The notes: a model not told the origin generated them from the letters alone. 64,000 nt of DNA from Caballeronia ptereochthonis (GCF_001545075.1 NZ_FCOB02000006.1:124001-188000), one strand, 5' to 3'; numbered from the stretch's first letter, positions 30,616 through 40,523 are shown. Translations and numbers: made by a program.

Positions 30616-31851
30616 ATGTCACAGATCGCTGATACGGCGCATCTCGAAGCCTCAACTTCCGCGTCCAAGACCTCGTCGCCGATCTCCCTGCCGTGGATCG
30701 AACGGCTCGTTTCTTTCGACACTGTCAGCCGCAATCCAAATCTCGGCCTGATCGAAACCGTGCGCGACGAACTCCGCCAAGCGGGCATGGAAGCGACCAT
30801 CACCACCGATCCCCGCGGCCAGTGGGCGAATCTCTTCGCCACCGTGCCGGCGCACGACGGCCAGACCAACGGCGGCATCGTGCTGTCCGGGCACACGGAT
30901 GTCGTGCCCGTCGACGGCCAGGACTGGCAGAGCGACCCGTTCAAGCCCGAAGTGCGCGACGGCCTGCTCTACGGCCGCGGCTCGTGCGATATGAAAGGCT
31001 TCATCGGCGCGGCGCTTTCGATGCTGCCAAGGATGCAGGCCACGAAACTCGCCAGACCCATCCACTTCGCGCTTTCGTACGACGAAGAAATCGGCTGCGC
31101 CGGCGCGCCGCTGATGATCGCCGACCTGCAAAAGCGCGGCGTGAAGCCCGACGGCTGCATCGTCGGCGAACCGACGTCCATGCGCCCGATCATCGCGCAC
31201 AAGGGCATCAACGCATACAAGTGCTGCGTGCGCGGCTTCGCGGCGCATTCGTCACTGACGCCGAAGGGCTTGAACTCGATCGAATACGCGGCGCGCCTGA
31301 TCTGCTTCATCCGCGACGTCGCCGACGAATTTCGCGCCCAAGGCCCGTTCGACGAGCTCTACGACGTGCCCTTCACGACCGCGCAGACGAGCACGATCAA
31401 GGGCGGCAACGCGCTCAATACCGTCCCCGCCGAATGCACCTTCGACTTCGAATTCCGTAACCTGCCGACCATGGACCCGGAGCGCATCTTCGAGCGCATC
31501 GAGTCGTACGCGCGCGAAAACCTGCTGCCGAAGATGCTGAAGGAGCACGGCAACGCGGCGATCGAATTCTCGAAGATCGCCGCCGCGCCCGGACTCGACG
31601 CGACCGAGCAGGCCGCCATCACGCAACTCGTGCGCGCGCTCACCGAGAATCAGGAAAAGCGCAAGGTCGCCTACGGCACCGAAGCCGGCCTCTTCGCGCT
31701 CGCGGGCGTGCCGAGCATCGTGTGCGGGCCGGGCAATATCGAGCAGGCGCACAAGGCGAACGAGTACGTGTCGCTCGAACAGCTCGCCGCGTGCGAGGCG
31801 TTCCTCGGCAAGTTCATCCACAGCATGTCCGTCGAAGCACAGGCTCACTGA
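30616..31851 (+). CDS. argE: Acetylornithine deacetylase
   Basis: This is a 411-residue cytoplasmic M20-family metallohydrolase that releases ornithine in arginine synthesis. Metal ligands are seen in LSGHTDVVPVDG, GRGSCDMKGF and YDEEIGCAG, in the order His, Asp and Glu. The lid-domain dimerisation stretch follows (RGFAAHSSLTPKGLNSIEYAA), and the C-terminal YGTEAGLFA and IVCGPGNIEQAHKANEYV are ArgE-specific. The start at 30616 has CAGGAG upstream. A TATGAT -10 lies at 30583-30588 without a good -35. It is followed 22 bases later by the dehydratase gene, so they are likely co-transcribed. Confidence 0.95.
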   Translation: MSQIADTAHLEASTSASKTSSPISLPWIERLVSFDTVSRNPNLGLIETVRDELRQAGMEATITTDPRGQWANLFATVPAHDGQTNGGIVLSGHTDVVPVDGQDWQSDPFKPEVRDGLLYGRGSCDMKGFIGAALSMLPRMQATKLARPIHFALSYDEEIGCAGAPLMIADLQKRGVKPDGCIVGEPTSMRPIIAHKGINAYKCCVRGFAAHSSLTPKGLNSIEYAARLICFIRDVADEFRAQGPFDELYDVPFTTAQTSTIKGGNALNTVPAECTFDFEFRNLPTMDPERIFERIESYARENLLPKMLKEHGNAAIEFSKIAAAPGLDATEQAAITQLVRALTENQEKRKVAYGTEAGLFALAGVPSIVCGPGNIEQAHKANEYVSLEQLAACEAFLGKFIHSMSVEAQAH

Positions 31852-31873
31852 CCAACCTAGCGCGATCGAAGCC

Positions 31874-32878
31874 ATGTCCACCGCCACGCAGCATTCCGAC
31901 AATACGATCGACGGCACGCCGATCCCGACGCTCGACGAAATCGCCGAGCAGCACATGGCCCTCACGCCCTGGGTCGCGCGCACGCCGACGTTCGAGCGCC
32001 ACGACTTTCCGATGCTCGAGGGCACGCCCCTCACGTTCAAGTTCGAACTGCTGCAAGCGAGCGGCACCTTCAAGGCGCGCGGCGCATTCTCCAACATCCT
32101 CGCGCTTTCCGACAGCGAACGCTCGGCGGGTGTCACGTGCGTATCGGCGGGCAATCACGCCGTGGCCGTCGCGTATGCGGCGCAACGCATGGAGGTGGGC
32201 GCGAAGGTCGTGATCATCAGGAGCGCGAGCCCGGCGCGTGTCGCGCTGTGCCGGCGCTTCGGCGCGGAAGTCGTGTTCGCGGAGAACGTCGCGGAAGCGT
32301 TCGATGTCGTAAGGCGTGTCGAGGCGGAAGAAGGACGCGTGTTCATCCATCCGTTCAACGGCTATCGCACCGTGCTCGGCACGGCAACGCTCGGCTACGA
32401 GTGGACCTCGCAGGCGCCCGATCTCGAAGCGGTCATTCTCCCGATCGGCGGCGGCGGACTCGCCGCGGGCGTGTCGACGGCCATGCGTCTCGCGAATCCG
32501 TCGCTGCATGTGTACGGCGTCGAACCGGAAGGCTCGGACGCGATGAGCCGCAGCTTCGCGGCGAATCACACGATCAGGATGGGCGCGATGCACGGCATCG
32601 CCGATTCGCTGATGGCGCCGCACACCGAGCAGTACAGCTATGAGCTGTGCCGGCGGCATATCGACGAGATCGTCACCGTGTCCGACAACCAGCTGCGGCA
32701 CGGCATGCTGCAGCTCTTCAACGAGCTCAAGCTCGCGGTCGAGCCGGCGTGCGCGGCCGCCACTGCTGCCCTGCTCGGCCCGTTGCGCGAGCGTCTGCAA
32801 GGCAAGCGCGTGGGCGTGCTGCTGTGCGGGACCAACACCGATCCGGCGACGTTCGCGCGGCATCTGGGCGCCGTCTGA
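31874..32878 (+). CDS. Threonine/serine dehydratase (PLP-dependent, fold type II)
   Basis: This is a 334-residue PLP enzyme that deaminates threonine or serine to the 2-oxo acid. Schiff-base Lys67 is in QASGTFKARGA. The phosphate loop is GGGGLAAG and SAGNHAVAVAYAA marks the substrate loop. It has no C-terminal ACT regulatory domain, so it resembles the short catabolic class (TdcB or the serine racemase group) rather than biosynthetic IlvA. It forms a probable operon with argE and its stop codon overlaps a perfect inverted repeat. Confidence 0.88.
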   Translation: MSTATQHSDNTIDGTPIPTLDEIAEQHMALTPWVARTPTFERHDFPMLEGTPLTFKFELLQASGTFKARGAFSNILALSDSERSAGVTCVSAGNHAVAVAYAAQRMEVGAKVVIIRSASPARVALCRRFGAEVVFAENVAEAFDVVRRVEAEEGRVFIHPFNGYRTVLGTATLGYEWTSQAPDLEAVILPIGGGGLAAGVSTAMRLANPSLHVYGVEPEGSDAMSRSFAANHTIRMGAMHGIADSLMAPHTEQYSYELCRRHIDEIVTVSDNQLRHGMLQLFNELKLAVEPACAAATAALLGPLRERLQGKRVGVLLCGTNTDPATFARHLGAV

Positions 32879-32914
32879 ATGCAACGCGGCCCCGTTCAGG
32901 GGCCGCGTTGCATT
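32878..32914. terminator. Convergent terminator dehydratase / potI
   Basis: AATGCAACGCGGCCCC (32878-32893) and its exact reverse complement (32899-32914) enclose a 5-base loop. No long T run follows on either strand, though TTCCATCTTT is T-rich on plus. It starts inside the dehydratase stop codon. Confidence 0.65.
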
Positions 32915-32933
32915 CCATCTTTCAGCGCCGGCG

Positions 32934-33755
32934 TTACATTACCGCCGCGAGCCTTCTGCGCTCATTGCGCTGCATGAAGTAATTCGCTGCAATCACACCC
33001 GCCGTCACGAGCGCGATGAACAAGGTCGCGAGCGCGTTCATCTCCGGATTCAGACCGAGACGCACGCGCGAGAAGACGACGAGCGGCAGCGTCGTCGATC
33101 CGGGACCGGACAGGAACGCGGACAGCACGAGATCGTCGATCGACAGCGTAAACGACAGCAGCCAGCCGGCCACGAGCGCCTGCGAGATCAGCGGCAGCGT
33201 GATCAGGAAGAACACGCGCAAGGGCGTCGCGCCGAGATCGAGCGCAGCCTCTTCCAGCGACGGATTCAGCTCGCGCACGCGCGACTCCACGATGATCGCG
33301 ACATACGAGATGCACAGCATCACGTGCCCGATCCAGATCGTGAAGAGCCCGCGCCCCGCCGGCCAGCCGATCAGCTTCGCCATCTCGACGAAGAGCAGCA
33401 GCAGCGAGATGCCCTGAATGACTTCGGGAATCACGAGCGGCGCGTTGATCATGCCCGTGTACAGCGTGAAGCCCTTGAAGCGCCCCATGCGCGCGAGCAC
33501 GAAGCCCGCCCACGTGCCGATCACGACCGACGCGCACGCCGTCAGAAACGCGATGCGCAGCGAGAGCCACGCGGCGTTGATGAGCTCTTCGTCGTACCAG
33601 AGCGCCTTGTACCACTTGAGCGAGAACGAAGTCCACACGGTCACGAGCTGCGACTCGTTGAACGAATAGACGATCAGGCTGATGATCGGGATATAGAGAA
33701 ACGCGAAGCCGATCCCGAGCGAGGTGACTTGAAGCGGACGACTCGGCTTGATCAT
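32934..33755 (-). CDS. potI: Putrescine/polyamine ABC transporter permease PotI
   Basis: This is a 273-residue inner-membrane permease with six hydrophobic segments. It is the second permease of the PotFGHI polyamine importer. The binding-protein-dependent transport signature EEAALDLGATPLRVFFLITLP (EAA loop) contacts the ATPase. The start ATGATCAAG at 33755 overlaps the potH stop by four bases, so the two are translationally coupled. Longer upstream readings of the same frame are only the potH complement in another phase. It is the last gene of the operon. Confidence 0.94.
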   Translation of the reverse strand: MIKPSRPLQVTSLGIGFAFLYIPIISLIVYSFNESQLVTVWTSFSLKWYKALWYDEELINAAWLSLRIAFLTACASVVIGTWAGFVLARMGRFKGFTLYTGMINAPLVIPEVIQGISLLLLFVEMAKLIGWPAGRGLFTIWIGHVMLCISYVAIIVESRVRELNPSLEEAALDLGATPLRVFFLITLPLISQALVAGWLLSFTLSIDDLVLSAFLSGPGSTTLPLVVFSRVRLGLNPEMNALATLFIALVTAGVIAANYFMQRNERRRLAAVM

Positions 33756-34660
33756 CGCTTCTCCTCCAGTTGCTTCGCCTGGAAATGCTGGAAAAGCGCC
33801 ATCGGCACGAGCAGCAGCAGGACCATCGCGCAGGTGACGGCGGAGGCCATCGGCCAGTCGGCGTTGTCGAAGAACTCGTTCCACATGACGCGGCCGATCA
33901 TCAACGTGTCGGCGCCGCCAAGCAGCTCGGGAATCACGTACTCGCCCACCGCCGGAATGAACACGAGCAGACATCCCGCGATGATGCCGTTCTTCGAGAG
34001 CGGCAGCGTGATCTGCACGAACGCCTTCCAGGGCTTCGCGCCGAGATCGTAAGCCGCTTCGAGCAAGGTCAGATCCATCTTCACGAGGTGCGCGTAGAGC
34101 GGCATCACGAGAAACGGCAGATACGAATACACCATGCCGATATACACCGCGATATTCGTGTGATACAGCTCGATCGGCGAGTGAATCAGGCCGATCGACA
34201 TCAGGAAGTTGTTCAGCAAGCCGTTGTTCTTGAGAATGCCGATCCACGCATACACGCGAATCAGGAACGAGGTCCAGAACGGCAGCATCACGGCCATCAT
34301 CAGCAGGTTGCGCGTAGCCGGATTCGAGCGTGCGATGTAATACGCCATCGGATAGCCGATCAGCAGGCACAGCACCGTCGAGACCGCGGCGACCAGCAGC
34401 GAGTTCATGTAGGTCGCGAAGTACAGGCTGTCGGTCAGCAGGAACGCGTAGTGCGAGAAGTCGAGCGCGATGTTCATCACGCCCTCCTTCATCGCGACCA
34501 GTTCCGTGTACGGCGGAATGCCGAGCTGGCTGTCCGCGAAGCTGATCTTCACGACGAGCAGGAACGGCACGAAGAACAGCAGCAGCAGCCACAGATACGG
34601 CCCGCCGATGACGAGCGTGCGCCCGCTGATGCCAAAGCGATTGAGCAGCTTCATCATCAT
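33752..34660 (-). CDS. potH: Putrescine/polyamine ABC transporter permease PotH
   Basis: This is a 302-residue inner-membrane permease. It has an N-terminal hydrophobic segment (PYLWLLLLFFVPFLLVV), five further segments and the EAA loop LEAAYDLGAKPWKAFVQITLP. It begins with three consecutive ATG codons at 34660 overlapping the potG stop by four bases; the exact one used is uncertain. It is the partner of PotI. Confidence 0.94.
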   Translation of the reverse strand: MMMKLLNRFGISGRTLVIGGPYLWLLLLFFVPFLLVVKISFADSQLGIPPYTELVAMKEGVMNIALDFSHYAFLLTDSLYFATYMNSLLVAAVSTVLCLLIGYPMAYYIARSNPATRNLLMMAVMLPFWTSFLIRVYAWIGILKNNGLLNNFLMSIGLIHSPIELYHTNIAVYIGMVYSYLPFLVMPLYAHLVKMDLTLLEAAYDLGAKPWKAFVQITLPLSKNGIIAGCLLVFIPAVGEYVIPELLGGADTLMIGRVMWNEFFDNADWPMASAVTCAMVLLLLVPMALFQHFQAKQLEEKR

Positions 34661-35835
34661 GAGGTCAGCACCACGCCCGCCGACGCGCTCCAGCGCACGT
34701 ACACTTCGTCATCGAAAGTGGGCGAATCGATCTCGCCGAGCGCGAGGCTCGACACGTTCGCGACCACGACCTTGCCGCTGTCGAGCGTCACGTGATAGAG
34801 CGTGTAGCCGCCCATATACGCGATGTTGCTCACCTTGCCGCGTCCCCAGTTGTACGCGCCTTCGGGCGGCTTTCTCATCAGCGCGATGCGCTCCGGCCGC
34901 ACGGAGATGGTCACCGGCATGCCGAGCGGCCCGGTGATGCCGTGGTTCACATACATGCGCACCGGCAGGTCCGGCGATTCGACGAACACGTGATCCGGCT
35001 CGTCCTCCACGACATTGCCGTCGAACAGATTGGTCGAGCCGATGAACTGCGCGGAGAAGCGGGTGTTCGGATACTCGTAGACTTCATGCGGCGTGCCGAG
35101 CTGCACGATCTGCCCTTCGCTCATCACGGCGAGACGGTTGGCCATCGTCATCGCCTCTTCCTGGTCGTGCGTCACCATGATGCAGGTCACGCCCACCGTG
35201 TCGAGAATGTTGACGAGCTCGATCTGCGTGCGCTGGCGGATCTGCTTGTCGAGCGCGGACATCGGTTCGTCGAGCAGCAGGAGCTTCGGGCGCTTCACGA
35301 GGCTGCGCGCGAGCGCGACGCGCTGCTGCTGGCCGCCCGAGAGCTGATGCGGCTTGCGCTTCGCATACTTCGCCATCTGCACGAGCTCGAGCGCGTTGTG
35401 CACCCGGTCCTTCAACTCGCCGCCGCGCACGCCTTCCTGCTTCAGCCCGAACGCGACGTTCGACTCCACGCTCATGTGCGGAAAGAGCGCGTACGACTGG
35501 AACATCATGTTCACCGGCCGGTTATACGGCGGCATCTTCGCGAGGTCTTCGCCATCGATCAGGATCTGCCCTTCGGTCACGGATTCGAGCCCCGCGAGCA
35601 TGCGCAGGAGCGTCGATTTGCCACAGCCCGAACTGCCGAGCAGCGCGAACAGCTCGCCCTTTTTCACCGACAGATTGACGCCCCGCACGGCCGTCGTCTC
35701 GCCGAATTTCTTCACGACGTCGACGATCTGCACGAAGTTGTCGTCCAGGCTCACGCCGGATGCGATACCGCCCGGCTCGCGCCGGCCACCAGATCCATTA
35801 GGCGCTGCCTTCAACGCGCTCGACTGCTCACTCAT
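34657..35835 (-). CDS. potG: Polyamine ABC transporter ATP-binding protein PotG
   Basis: This is a 392-residue ATPase energising polyamine uptake. Walker A is GSSGCGKST, the signature is [14 protein letters not shown] and Walker B is LLLLDEPMSALD. A TOBE-type regulatory domain occupies the C-terminal third (about residues 285-390). The first 30 residues are a Gly/Ser-rich extension before FVQIVDVVKKFGE. The gene lies 129 bases after potF, with a hairpin between. Confidence 0.95.
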   Translation of the reverse strand: MSEQSSALKAAPNGSGGRREPGGIASGVSLDDNFVQIVDVVKKFGETTAVRGVNLSVKKGELFALLGSSGCGKSTLLRMLAGLESVTEGQILIDGEDLAKMPPYNRPVNMMFQSYALFPHMSVESNVAFGLKQEGVRGGELKDRVHNALELVQMAKYAKRKPHQLSGGQQQRVALARSLVKRPKLLLLDEPMSALDKQIRQRTQIELVNILDTVGVTCIMVTHDQEEAMTMANRLAVMSEGQIVQLGTPHEVYEYPNTRFSAQFIGSTNLFDGNVVEDEPDHVFVESPDLPVRMYVNHGITGPLGMPVTISVRPERIALMRKPPEGAYNWGRGKVSNIAYMGGYTLYHVTLDSGKVVVANVSSLALGEIDSPTFDDEVYVRWSASAGVVLTS

Positions 35836-35903
35836 GATTGCCTGTTCGACTCCTGCATTTTTGCGTCTTGCGTGGCGCGCACCGATGTGCGATGCGACCC
35901 ACG

Positions 35904-35931
35904 AACAAAGCCCCCGGCGGTCCAGGGGCTT
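35904..35931 (-). terminator. Possible attenuator between potF and potG
   Basis: On the minus strand AAGCCCC pairs with GGGGCTT, followed by a short TGTT tract. Partial termination would give more binding protein than transporter, as is common for ABC importers. Confidence 0.5.
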
Positions 35932-35964
35932 CGTCGATTCAACAGAATAACCGGCTTCTGGAAG

Positions 35965-37080
35965 TCATCGGCCGGACTTGAACTCGGTCCAGAGCCGCGT
36001 TTGCAGGCGCTGGATCTCCGGCGGCAGCGGCTTCAGCAGGAACAACGTCTTGATGACGTCCTGCGGCGGGTACACGGCCGGATCGTTCGCCACGTCCTTG
36101 TCCACGTACTTGCGCGCTTCCAGGTTCGCGCTCGGGTAGTACACCGCGTTCGTGATCGCCGCATGAACCTGGGGCGTCTCGATGTAGTTGATCCACTCGT
36201 GCGCGGCGTCCTTGTTCTTCGCGTCCTTCGGAATCGCCATCACGTCGAACCACACCGGCGCGCCGCCCTTCGGAATGTAATACTCGATCTTGAACGGCTT
36301 CTTCGCGTCGACCGCGCGATGCTTCGCGATCACGACATCGCCCGACCAGCCGTAGGTGAAGCAGATGTCGCCGCCGACCATGTCGTTGATGTAGCCCGAC
36401 GAGTTGAACTGCGTGATGTACGGGCGGATCTTCTTCAGCATCGCGAGCGCCTCGCGATAGTCGGCCGGGTTCGTGCTCATCGGATCCTTGCCGATGTAGT
36501 GCAGCGCGGCCGCGAACATCTGGTCCGGCGCGTCGAGCACCGAGACGCCGCACGCCTTCAGCTTCGAGATATTCTCGGGCTTGAAGAGGATGTCCCAGTT
36601 GTTCAGCTCGACGTTGGCGCCGAGAATCTGCTTCGCCTTGTCGACGTTGTAGCCGAGGCCCGTCGTTCCGTAGGCCCAAGGCACCACGTACTTGTTGCCC
36701 GGGTCCGCGCCCGCGACGAGCTTCATCAGGTCCGGGTCGAGATATTTGAGGTTGGGCAGCTTCGACTTGTCGAGCGGCGAGAAGATGTTGGCGGCGATCT
36801 GCTTGCCCGCGTAGTTGCTCGTCGGCACGACGATGTCATAGCCCGAGTTGCCGGTGAGCAGCTTGGCCTGAAGGGTGTCGTCGCTGTCGTAATTGTCGTA
36901 CTTCACCTTGATGCCAGTCTGCTTGGTGAAGTTGGGGATCGTGTCCTTGGCGATGTAATCCGACCAGTTGTACACGTTCAACTGCGTATCCTTCGCCGAC
37001 GCTGCGAGCGGAGTCAACAATGCGGCGCATGCCAGGGCGCCCGCCAGCTTCGCCACGGGGCTCGCCAGTTTCTGGTTCAT
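35965..37080 (-). CDS. potF: Putrescine-binding periplasmic protein PotF
   Basis: This is a 371-residue periplasmic solute-binding protein. Residues 1-29 form a signal peptide ending in LAASA. The mature start DTQLNVYNWSDYIAKDTIP is the PotD/PotF hallmark. YNVDKAKQILG, CFTYGWSGDV and the C-terminal LPPEIQRLQTRLWTEFKSG also match. The start at 37080 has GGGAGA eight bases upstream. It leads the potFGHI operon. Confidence 0.95.
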   Translation of the reverse strand: MNQKLASPVAKLAGALACAALLTPLAASAKDTQLNVYNWSDYIAKDTIPNFTKQTGIKVKYDNYDSDDTLQAKLLTGNSGYDIVVPTSNYAGKQIAANIFSPLDKSKLPNLKYLDPDLMKLVAGADPGNKYVVPWAYGTTGLGYNVDKAKQILGANVELNNWDILFKPENISKLKACGVSVLDAPDQMFAAALHYIGKDPMSTNPADYREALAMLKKIRPYITQFNSSGYINDMVGGDICFTYGWSGDVVIAKHRAVDAKKPFKIEYYIPKGGAPVWFDVMAIPKDAKNKDAAHEWINYIETPQVHAAITNAVYYPSANLEARKYVDKDVANDPAVYPPQDVIKTLFLLKPLPPEIQRLQTRLWTEFKSGR

Positions 37081-37666
37081 CTCGATTCTCCCTTGTTCCG
37101 ACTTGTCACGGCGTCGTGCCGCGCGGACCGGCGATCGGCACATCGTCCGACCTGCCCGCGACTCCCTTCAAAACCCCGAAAACTACCACTAAACACAAGC
37201 ACGACAAAAAATAATGCGCCGCTTGTCGCGCAAAATGTACACCCCTCGCGCGGTGCGGCCTGGAGGTCCTGCCGTGCGGGCCTGACACGCGCTTCCCGGC
37301 GGCTTCACGCCGCTCACGGCAGCCGCAAGGACCGCGCATTTTAGCCCCTATTCGGCCCCGGCGGCACCTCAGAAAACCACACTCGCCGAAGTGACTCGCG
37401 AGCGCGTGGAGCCGATGCAATGTCATTATTCGTGACCGGCTGCCCGCATGCCGCCACGCCTGTCGTTTGTCCGCCCTTTGTCAGGTCTGAACGAGCGTGA
37501 TCAGCGCGCTTGCGATCGGGCATCCGAACCTGACGAATAGCCAGCGGAACAGTTGTTGCGAGCCAATTCGACGTGCGCCGCGAGAAGCGGCGCGTCCTGA
37601 ACCGGCAACGCACGCTCATGCCACTGATGACGCCGCCGTTGCGCCGCTATTCGAGGCCGCCTTCGC
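37081..37666. other. Divergent intergenic region potF / mntH
   Basis: This 586-base stretch has no gene I can support; the open frames in it have no ribosome binding site or domain-like sequence. Near mntH there is a 7-bp hairpin (GCGCCGC, loop GAGAA, GCGGCGC, 37575-37593). I find no clear MntR- or Fur-type palindrome and no strong -35/-10 pair. Confidence 0.45.
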
Positions 37667-39004
37667 ATGAACACCAATCCGTCCGCGCTCGCCCAGCTGT
37701 CCGCCGCGAAGTCCGACGCGCAGTCTCCTGCGGCGAGCCGCGAGGATCGTCAACGGGCCCCGCGCCCGCGCGGACGCTGGTATTCGTTCGCCGGTGCGGG
37801 CGCGCTCGTCGCCGTGGGCTATATGGACCCGGGCAACTGGGCGACGGCCCTCGCGAGCGGCGCGCGCTACGGCTACTCGCTCCTCTTCGTCGTCCTGCTC
37901 GCGAGCCTGACGGGCATGCTGCTGCAATGGGTCGCCTCGCGGGTGGGCGTCGTGACCGGGCGCGATCTCGCGCAACTGTGCCGCGAGCGCTTCAGCCGGC
38001 GCACGACGCTCGTGCTGTGGATCGCGTGCGAGATCGCGATCATCGCGTGCGATGTCGCGGAGGTCGTCGGCAGCGCGGTGGCGCTGCAGATGCTCTTCGG
38101 GCTTACGCTCACCGCGGGCGTGCTGATCTCGGCGGTTGCCACCTTCGCGATGCTCGCCCTGCAGAGCCGCGGCAGGCGGCCGCTGCAACGGGCCGTGACG
38201 GCGCTGATCCTCTTCGTGAGCTTTTGCTTCGTGGTCGAACTGGCGCTCGCGCATCCGATCTGGGGCGAGGCGCTGCGCGGTCTCGCGCCGTCGCGCCAGC
38301 TGCTGCGCGATGCCGGCATGCTGTGGCTCGCCGCGGGCGTGCTCGGCGCGACCGTGATGCCGCACAATCTCTATCTGCACTCCGCGCTCGTCAAGGAGCA
38401 CGCGCCCGCTCGCGACGACGCCACCATCGAGCGCGCGCTGCGCGGCGTGAACATCGACACGTTCGCGTCGCTCGGGCTCGCTTTCGTGGTCAACGCGTCG
38501 CTGCTGGTGGTCGCGGCGGCGGTGTTTCATGCGAGCGGGCACATCGAAGTCGAGGATCTCGCCGATGCGCATCGGCTGATCGCGCCGCTCGTCGGCAGCC
38601 ATTGGGCGGGCGTCGTGTTCGCCGTCGCCCTGCTCGCCTGCGGCCTGAATGCGACCGTCACCGGCACGCTCGCCGGACAGGCGGTGATGGAGGGCTTTCT
38701 GCGCCTCAGGATGGCGCGCTGGGCCCGGGCGCTGACGACGCGCGGCCTCGCCATCGGACCGGCGCTCGTCGCGGTCGCGAGCTTCGGCCAGCACGGCTCC
38801 AATGCGCTGCTGGTCGCCACGCAGGTCGTGCTGAGCCTGCAATTGCCGCTCGCGGTGATTCCGCTCGTGCGCTTCGCCTCCGACGCCCGGCTGATGGGCC
38901 GCTGGCGCGTCGCGCGCATGCCGCTCGCGCTGGCGTGGTCTTGCGCGGGCATCATCGTCGCGTTGAATGGCGCGATCCTGTGGCAAGCGGTGCGTTCGGG
39001 GTGA
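37667..39004 (+). CDS. mntH: Nramp-family divalent metal transporter MntH
   Basis: This is a 445-residue inner-membrane proton-coupled Mn(II)/Fe(II) importer with about eleven hydrophobic segments. The metal-binding MDPGN motif of TM1 (about residues 53-57) and the MPHNLYLHS motif of TM6 are both intact. An N-terminal 35-residue hydrophilic Arg-rich tail precedes TM1. The start ATG at 37667 has only weak Shine-Dalgarno similarity. It is a single gene, divergent from the pot operon. Confidence 0.92.
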   Translation: MNTNPSALAQLSAAKSDAQSPAASREDRQRAPRPRGRWYSFAGAGALVAVGYMDPGNWATALASGARYGYSLLFVVLLASLTGMLLQWVASRVGVVTGRDLAQLCRERFSRRTTLVLWIACEIAIIACDVAEVVGSAVALQMLFGLTLTAGVLISAVATFAMLALQSRGRRPLQRAVTALILFVSFCFVVELALAHPIWGEALRGLAPSRQLLRDAGMLWLAAGVLGATVMPHNLYLHSALVKEHAPARDDATIERALRGVNIDTFASLGLAFVVNASLLVVAAAVFHASGHIEVEDLADAHRLIAPLVGSHWAGVVFAVALLACGLNATVTGTLAGQAVMEGFLRLRMARWARALTTRGLAIGPALVAVASFGQHGSNALLVATQVVLSLQLPLAVIPLVRFASDARLMGRWRVARMPLALAWSCAGIIVALNGAILWQAVRSG

Positions 39005-39169
39005 GATTTCCTGGCGGAGTATTGCGGATTTTGCGCAGTTTCCGGTCGTGCGGTGAGGTTTCGCGCCGATTTCGGGGATCGTAGCGCGGCTTTCGCTGTC
39101 ACATGTTCGACGCGCGGGCGGTCTCGACCCCGCGCGCGAGCTCGCCCGGAAACAGGACACCCGCCACAC

Positions 39170-40450
39170 ATGGCCCATCGCCCACGACCGCTTTCGTCGA
39201 ATTTCGCCAGCCGCCGCGCGGCACCCGCACCCGCCTTCACGCTTCTGCTCGTTGCGCTCTGCGCGAGCGGGACCGCGCACGCCACCGTCGCCGTGCTGCA
39301 ACCCGCGCGCGAGGCCGCGGCTTCGCAGCCGCTCGAGCTCACGCTCCTCTATACCGACGACGACGCGACGCCCCTGACCGTCGACGTGCCGAGGCATCTG
39401 ACCGTGAACCTGACCAACGGCGACCTGCCGCCCGCGCCGCTCACGCTCGCGCGCGACCCGAAGGTGCCCGACCGTCTGCGACTCGCGCCCGGACAATATC
39501 GCCGCGTGCGCTTCTCGGCGCCCTGGCCCGAGTCGGCGCGCGGCACGGTGAAGATCGATCCGGTGGGCTTCGATGCATCGCCGATGCTCGTCGCGCTCAA
39601 TCGCAGCGACACGCAGACGCAGGTCGCGGCAGCGGAGCGGCGCGAAACGCAGGCGACGACGCCCGCGCAGGCGGCCAGCGCGAGCGCCGCCGCGAACACC
39701 GCCGCCGTGCCGATGACGACCAGCGACACGATGCTCTCCGGCCGTTTCTCCACCTTCGAGCCGGTCTACTTCGCCGACGGCAAGAACGGCGACAACCTCG
39801 CGAAATTCCAGTTCAGCTTCAAGTACCGGCTGCATCTGCCGGACGATCCGCGCTCGCGCGGCTTTCTGGACAACCTCTATCTGGCTTACACGCAGACGTC
39901 AATCTGGAATTTCTCGGCGCCGTCCGCGCCGTTCCGCGACACGAGCTATCAGCCGCAGATCTTCTATTACGTCGAGGATACCGGCGTGAAGAGTCCGTAC
40001 TTCACCCGCATGGGGGTGACGGCGGGTTTCGGGCACGAGTCGAACGGCAAGGCCGGCGACGAGTCGCGCGCGATCAATATCGCCTTCGTGCGCCCGACCT
40101 GGGATTTCGGCGACCTGAACGGCAATCACCTGACGCTCTCGCCGAAGTTCTATTACTACCTGTCGAAAGTCGGCAACGAGGACATCGCGGACTATCGCGG
40201 CTATGTGGATTTTCTGGTGAAGTACGGCAGCCCGGACGGCTGGCAGCTCGCAACCACGCTGCGCAAAGGGACGAAGCACTGGTACGGCAGCGTCGACGCG
40301 CAACTCACCTACCCGCTCGCCAGACTGATCGGCAGCGCGTGGGGCGGCTATCTGTGGGTCGGCTACTTCAACGGCTACGGCGAGGACATCCTCGATTACA
40401 ACCAGCGGCATCACTGGATCGCGCGGATAGGCTACAGTATCGCGCGCTGA
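39170..40450 (+). CDS. pldA: Outer-membrane phospholipase A1
   Basis: This is a 426-residue outer-membrane enzyme that hydrolyses phospholipids misplaced in the outer leaflet. Residues 1-40 are a signal peptide ending GTAHA. An N-terminal extension of about 180 residues precedes the 12-strand barrel that starts near FSTFEPVYFADG. The catalytic pair is His289 and Ser291 in GFGHESNG, and a family Asn is likely in the following segment. E. coli PldA is only 289 residues, so the periplasmic N-terminal domain is extra; it is typical of betaproteobacterial members as far as I recall. The start at 39170 gives the clean signal peptide. Confidence 0.92.
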   Translation: MAHRPRPLSSNFASRRAAPAPAFTLLLVALCASGTAHATVAVLQPAREAAASQPLELTLLYTDDDATPLTVDVPRHLTVNLTNGDLPPAPLTLARDPKVPDRLRLAPGQYRRVRFSAPWPESARGTVKIDPVGFDASPMLVALNRSDTQTQVAAAERRETQATTPAQAASASAAANTAAVPMTTSDTMLSGRFSTFEPVYFADGKNGDNLAKFQFSFKYRLHLPDDPRSRGFLDNLYLAYTQTSIWNFSAPSAPFRDTSYQPQIFYYVEDTGVKSPYFTRMGVTAGFGHESNGKAGDESRAINIAFVRPTWDFGDLNGNHLTLSPKFYYYLSKVGNEDIADYRGYVDFLVKYGSPDGWQLATTLRKGTKHWYGSVDAQLTYPLARLIGSAWGGYLWVGYFNGYGEDILDYNQRHHWIARIGYSIAR

Positions 40451-40523
40451 GTTTTTTCACGATTTGACCGCCGCGTTATTGCCCTCTTTTCCCGGCGGCG
40501 ACGCGGCCACGAGCTAGCCCACA

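Noticed and set aside
37081-37666. Small open frames between potF and mntH
   Set aside because: They lack ribosome binding sites, signal peptides or recognisable domains, and their composition is that of random high-GC sequence.
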